Assembly (NCBI GenBank): GCA_022563275.1
Contig: JADFNR010000042.1
Span: 1 to 25,943, forward strand
Length of the DNA stretch: 25,943 bases
Direction of reading: 5' to 3'
Origin: Chloroflexota bacterium
Lineage (GTDB): Bacteria > Chloroflexota > Dehalococcoidia > UBA3495
Numbering within the stretch: the stretch's first letter is position 1; every line of letters begins with the position of its first letter. A program made the translations under genes and the position numbers. Under the pieces are notes generated by a model, which made no database searches, was not told the origin of the DNA, and saw only the letters and a list, made by a program, of their open reading frames with translations. Shown one piece after another: positions 23,666 through 25,943 of the stretch.

Positions 23666-24043
23666 ATCCCTGGAATCGCCGACCGGATATGAGGCCCACT
23701 CGGTTTCTTCCCTGTCGGTTCGTCCCGCTTACCCGGCCCGCTCTCGTAGTTCCTAAAATCGGGCGTCCCCGATTTCAATATTGGTGGCGGCGATTGTCAT
23801 CAACGAACACGATGCAATCTCGAAAGTTCAATCCCAGGTGCCGTTTCGTCTAGACTATCGCGAATTCGATCGTTATTTGCAACAAGAAACGGTTGCGGCG
23901 TTTGGGCAACCTGTGGCTGTGTACCCGCCCGCCACCCTCAAACGAAGCCTCCGGAAGCCGGCGGAAACTTTGAGATTTGGGCGAATGGAAAAGGGATGAA
24001 CCGGAGGGGTCCGGAGAAGGGCGCCGGTAAAGACCGGGAGGGT
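23666..24043. other. Intergenic region with hairpin
   Basis: About 378 bp between two minus-strand genes. A short perfect hairpin AAATCGGG-CGTC-CCCGATTT (23756-23775) lies about 270 bp past the stop of the response regulator at 24044 and about 100 bp before the binding-protein start; it lacks a T-run. A 72-codon frame at 23781-23999 has no ribosome binding site or recognisable protein character, so I do not call it. Confidence 0.45.
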
Positions 24044-24751
24044 CTACGCGGTTGGCCGACGGTAGCGGTAACCAAATCCCCGTACCGTCTCGATGAGTGC
24101 GGGAACTTCATGGTTACGCTCAATCTTTCGGCGGAGGTACCCCACGTAAAGGCGCACCACCTCCAAAGAACCGACGTATTCACTGCCCCAGACCTGGTCC
24201 AGTAACTGTTCTTGGCTCAACACCTGGTTCGCACTTCTGGTCAGCGCCGCCAACAGACGAAACTCGGTGGGGCTCAAGCCGATCGGCTCACCGCGGACGA
24301 AGACCTCATGCTTTTGGAAATCAATTGCGATTTCAAGGTCGGAATAGCCCGTGGTTTCAGCCTCTTCCGCGGATGAACTTGCCCGCCTGAGAGCCACCTC
24401 GATCCGGGCCAGCAATTCCTCGCCCGAGAAAGGCTTGGTGATGTAATCATCGGCCCCGGACCTCAAGCCGCGAAGCTTGTCTCGTTCCTGAGTCGCGGCA
24501 GTGAGAATCAGTACGGGAACTTCAGACACTTCTCTGAGACGTTCCAACACCTGCCAGCCATCCATGACTGGCATGGCGATGTCGAGAACAACTAGGTCAG
24601 GCCGGTCTCCGTAGAAACGGCGCAGACCGTCTTTACCGTCGAACGCGACAGTCGTTTCGTAGCCGGCCCTTGTTAGGCGGGCGACCACAACGGTTCTTAT
24701 ATCTTCATCATCCTCGATCACGAGGATTTTTTTCGGTTGATCGGAGGCCAT
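24044..24751 (-). CDS. OmpR/PhoB-type response regulator
   Basis: A 235-residue regulator with a receiver domain (about 7-120; acidic pair in VIEDDEDIR, phosphoacceptor Asp57 in LVVLDIAMPVMDG, Lys in YITKPFSGEEL) and a winged-helix output domain (about 135-232; SPTEFRLLAALTRSANQVLS, VVRLYVGYLRRKI, TVRGFGYRYR). The set is complete. I start at the ATG at 24751, directly before the domain; an in-frame TTG at 24763 adds four residues. No histidine kinase is on either side, so its partner must be elsewhere. It could regulate the lipoprotein gene 387 bp downstream, though nothing in the sequence proves this. Confidence 0.92.
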   Translation of the reverse strand: MASDQPKKILVIEDDEDIRTVVVARLTRAGYETTVAFDGKDGLRRFYGDRPDLVVLDIAMPVMDGWQVLERLREVSEVPVLILTAATQERDKLRGLRSGADDYITKPFSGEELLARIEVALRRASSSAEEAETTGYSDLEIAIDFQKHEVFVRGEPIGLSPTEFRLLAALTRSANQVLSQEQLLDQVWGSEYVGSLEVVRLYVGYLRRKIERNHEVPALIETVRGFGYRYRRPTA

Positions 24752-24963
24752 CTTCCACCCCAATTCGCAACGAATTATAGCAAAATCAACCTTCTTTAGT
24801 CTCGGTCCCAGTAATGTTCACTGCTGAAAATGACCCCAGCCGCACAGATCGTGACCGTACCGGCGTTCCGCTTCAGGGCGCCTTTGTTATACTTGTAGCC
24901 ATTTCCAGGCGGACCGTGTTCCGATGGCAATGCGCCGCCATTCTTGGCCCTTTAAGGATGATT

Positions 24964-25943
24964 ATGGACGTCGGATTATATATCCGGGATTACATCGACG
25001 ACCCCACCAGGCCGATGTACGAACAGATAGAGGAGGCGGCCGAGATATTCCGCCAGGCCAGGGGAATGGGGTTCACCGCTATCTATATGCCCCAGCATTT
25101 CCTTGGCCACCCCACCATTTGGCCCCAACCCATGGCGATCCTTTCCCGCTTGGCGCCCGACGCCGAAGGGCTGCGCCTGATGACTGGCATCCTTCTCCTG
25201 ACCTACCACAACCCGGTGGACATCGCCGAGCAGGTGGCGACCCTGGACCAGATCAGCAACGGCCGGTTCACGTTGGGAGTCGGCTTGGGTTACGTGGAGA
25301 AAGAGCTGGAGGCCTTCGGGACCAACCGCGCGGAACGGGTGAGCCGGCTGGAGGAATCCATCTCCCTGATGAAACAATTGTGGACGGGGGAAGAGGTCAA
25401 CCATGAGGGCCGGCACTGGACCGTCCGTGGCGGCCGGTTGGGAATCACGCCCGTCCAGAAACCCCATCCTCCCATCTGGCTGGCGGCGCAGAGCCGGGGA
25501 GCGGTGCGCCGGGCGGCGGCCATCGCCGACGCCTGCCTCCTGGGCCCACAGCCAAACTGGGAAGACATCGACAAACTGTCCGCGATGTATTGGGAAGCCA
25601 TCGCGGAGCAGCCGGGAAAAACGGGGCGCCTGACGGCCAACCGGTCCATCTCAGTGGCGCGGGACCGGGAGACCGCGGTCTCTGAAGCCATCGCCGCGGG
25701 CGAGGCCAAAGCGGGTTTGTACACGAAATTCAACATGCAGGAATCCACCACCGTTGACTTCGGTCTGGGAGGCTCGCGGGACCTGGCCAACTGGGCGATC
25801 GTTGGAAACCCGCAAGACTGCGCCGAGACCATCGCCCGTTGTCACGAGGAGAACGGCTTGGACCACATCGGGTTGGGCGCCTTGAACCTGCCCAAGGGAA
25901 AGTCGGCCCGGTTGGAATACCTCCAGTTGATCTCCGAGGAACT
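24964..25943 (+). CDS. LLM-class flavin-dependent oxidoreductase (bacterial luciferase-like), incomplete
   Basis: The frame opens at the ATG at 24964, with AAGGA 5 nt upstream, and runs 326 codons off the window end, so the C-terminus is missing. The protein has the TIM-barrel pattern of the FMN/F420-dependent luciferase-like superfamily: MDVGLYIRDYIDDP at the N-terminus, MGFTAIYMPQHFLG, LMTGILLLTYHNPVDIAEQ, DQISNGRFTLGVGLGYVEKE (the family's conserved strand and helix), GTNRAERVSRLEESI, PVQKPHPPIWLAAQS and a later DPQDCAETI-like NPQDCAETI. Whether it uses FMN or F420, and its substrate, cannot be read. Typical family length is about 330-380 residues, so little is missing. Confidence 0.92.
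   Translation, partial: MDVGLYIRDYIDDPTRPMYEQIEEAAEIFRQARGMGFTAIYMPQHFLGHPTIWPQPMAILSRLAPDAEGLRLMTGILLLTYHNPVDIAEQVATLDQISNGRFTLGVGLGYVEKELEAFGTNRAERVSRLEESISLMKQLWTGEEVNHEGRHWTVRGGRLGITPVQKPHPPIWLAAQSRGAVRRAAAIADACLLGPQPNWEDIDKLSAMYWEAIAEQPGKTGRLTANRSISVARDRETAVSEAIAAGEAKAGLYTKFNMQESTTVDFGLGGSRDLANWAIVGNPQDCAETIARCHEENGLDHIGLGALNLPKGKSARLEYLQLISEE

Noticed and set aside
23781..23999. A 72-codon plus-strand frame
   Set aside because: No ribosome binding site, no domain, and it spans a probable regulatory region. I treat it as chance.

Overview
The window looks like chromosomal DNA from a GC-rich, probably free-living bacterium. A Chloroflexota lineage (Dehalococcoidia / SAR202-like) is my best guess. 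This rests on gene content only: a luciferase-like flavin oxidoreductase, stand-alone ThDP enzymes, a eukaryotic-type (GSII) glutamine synthetase, a carboxymuconolactone-decarboxylase-like protein, VOC and MBL-fold enzymes, and a MacB-type exporter. No ribosomal or phylogenetic marker gene is present, so the assignment is an inference.

Layout. (1) Positions 1-400 hold a tiny basic ORF, a perfect 12-bp hairpin and, on the minus strand, the 3' half of a tRNA-Lys(CUU) without a recognisable 5' half; this may be an old attachment site. (2) Positions 403-9813 are a metabolic block of single-gene units: a CMD/AhpD-like protein, a cytosolic SsuA/THI5-like binding protein and a VOC protein (all minus); two convergent ThDP-enzyme paralogues, one with altered cofactor motifs; glutamine synthetase II with a readable promoter and a strong terminator; L-aspartate dehydrogenase (nadX); and an MBL-fold hydrolase. 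(3) Positions 9935-12096 hold four small membrane or membrane-anchored proteins: a ferric-reductase-like haem protein, a 69-aa membrane protein, a DUF3105-like protein and a membrane protein with a CPIC motif. (4) Positions 12211-20507 are all minus strand. In transcription order they are a secreted repeat protein (ending in a terminator), an OmpR-type response regulator overlapping a histidine kinase, and then a tripartite-style ABC exporter: giant adaptor, ATPase, MacB permease and a Gly-rich exported protein with a duplicated beta domain. This reads as an envelope-stress or export system with its own two-component control. (5) Positions 20726-24751 hold an orphan receiver/coiled-coil regulator, a peptide-type binding lipoprotein followed by a truncated DppB-like permease (a decayed transporter), and a second OmpR-type regulator. 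(6) Positions 24964 to the end are an incomplete LLM-class flavin oxidoreductase.

The most interesting parts are the exporter locus (an adaptor with about 457 residues between its lipoyl halves, plus two unusual exported proteins), the ThDP enzyme with changes at both hallmark motifs, the promoter-overlapping direct repeat at the glutamine synthetase gene, and the tRNA-Lys 3' remnant. I saw no CRISPR array, insertion sequence, rRNA or complete tRNA.
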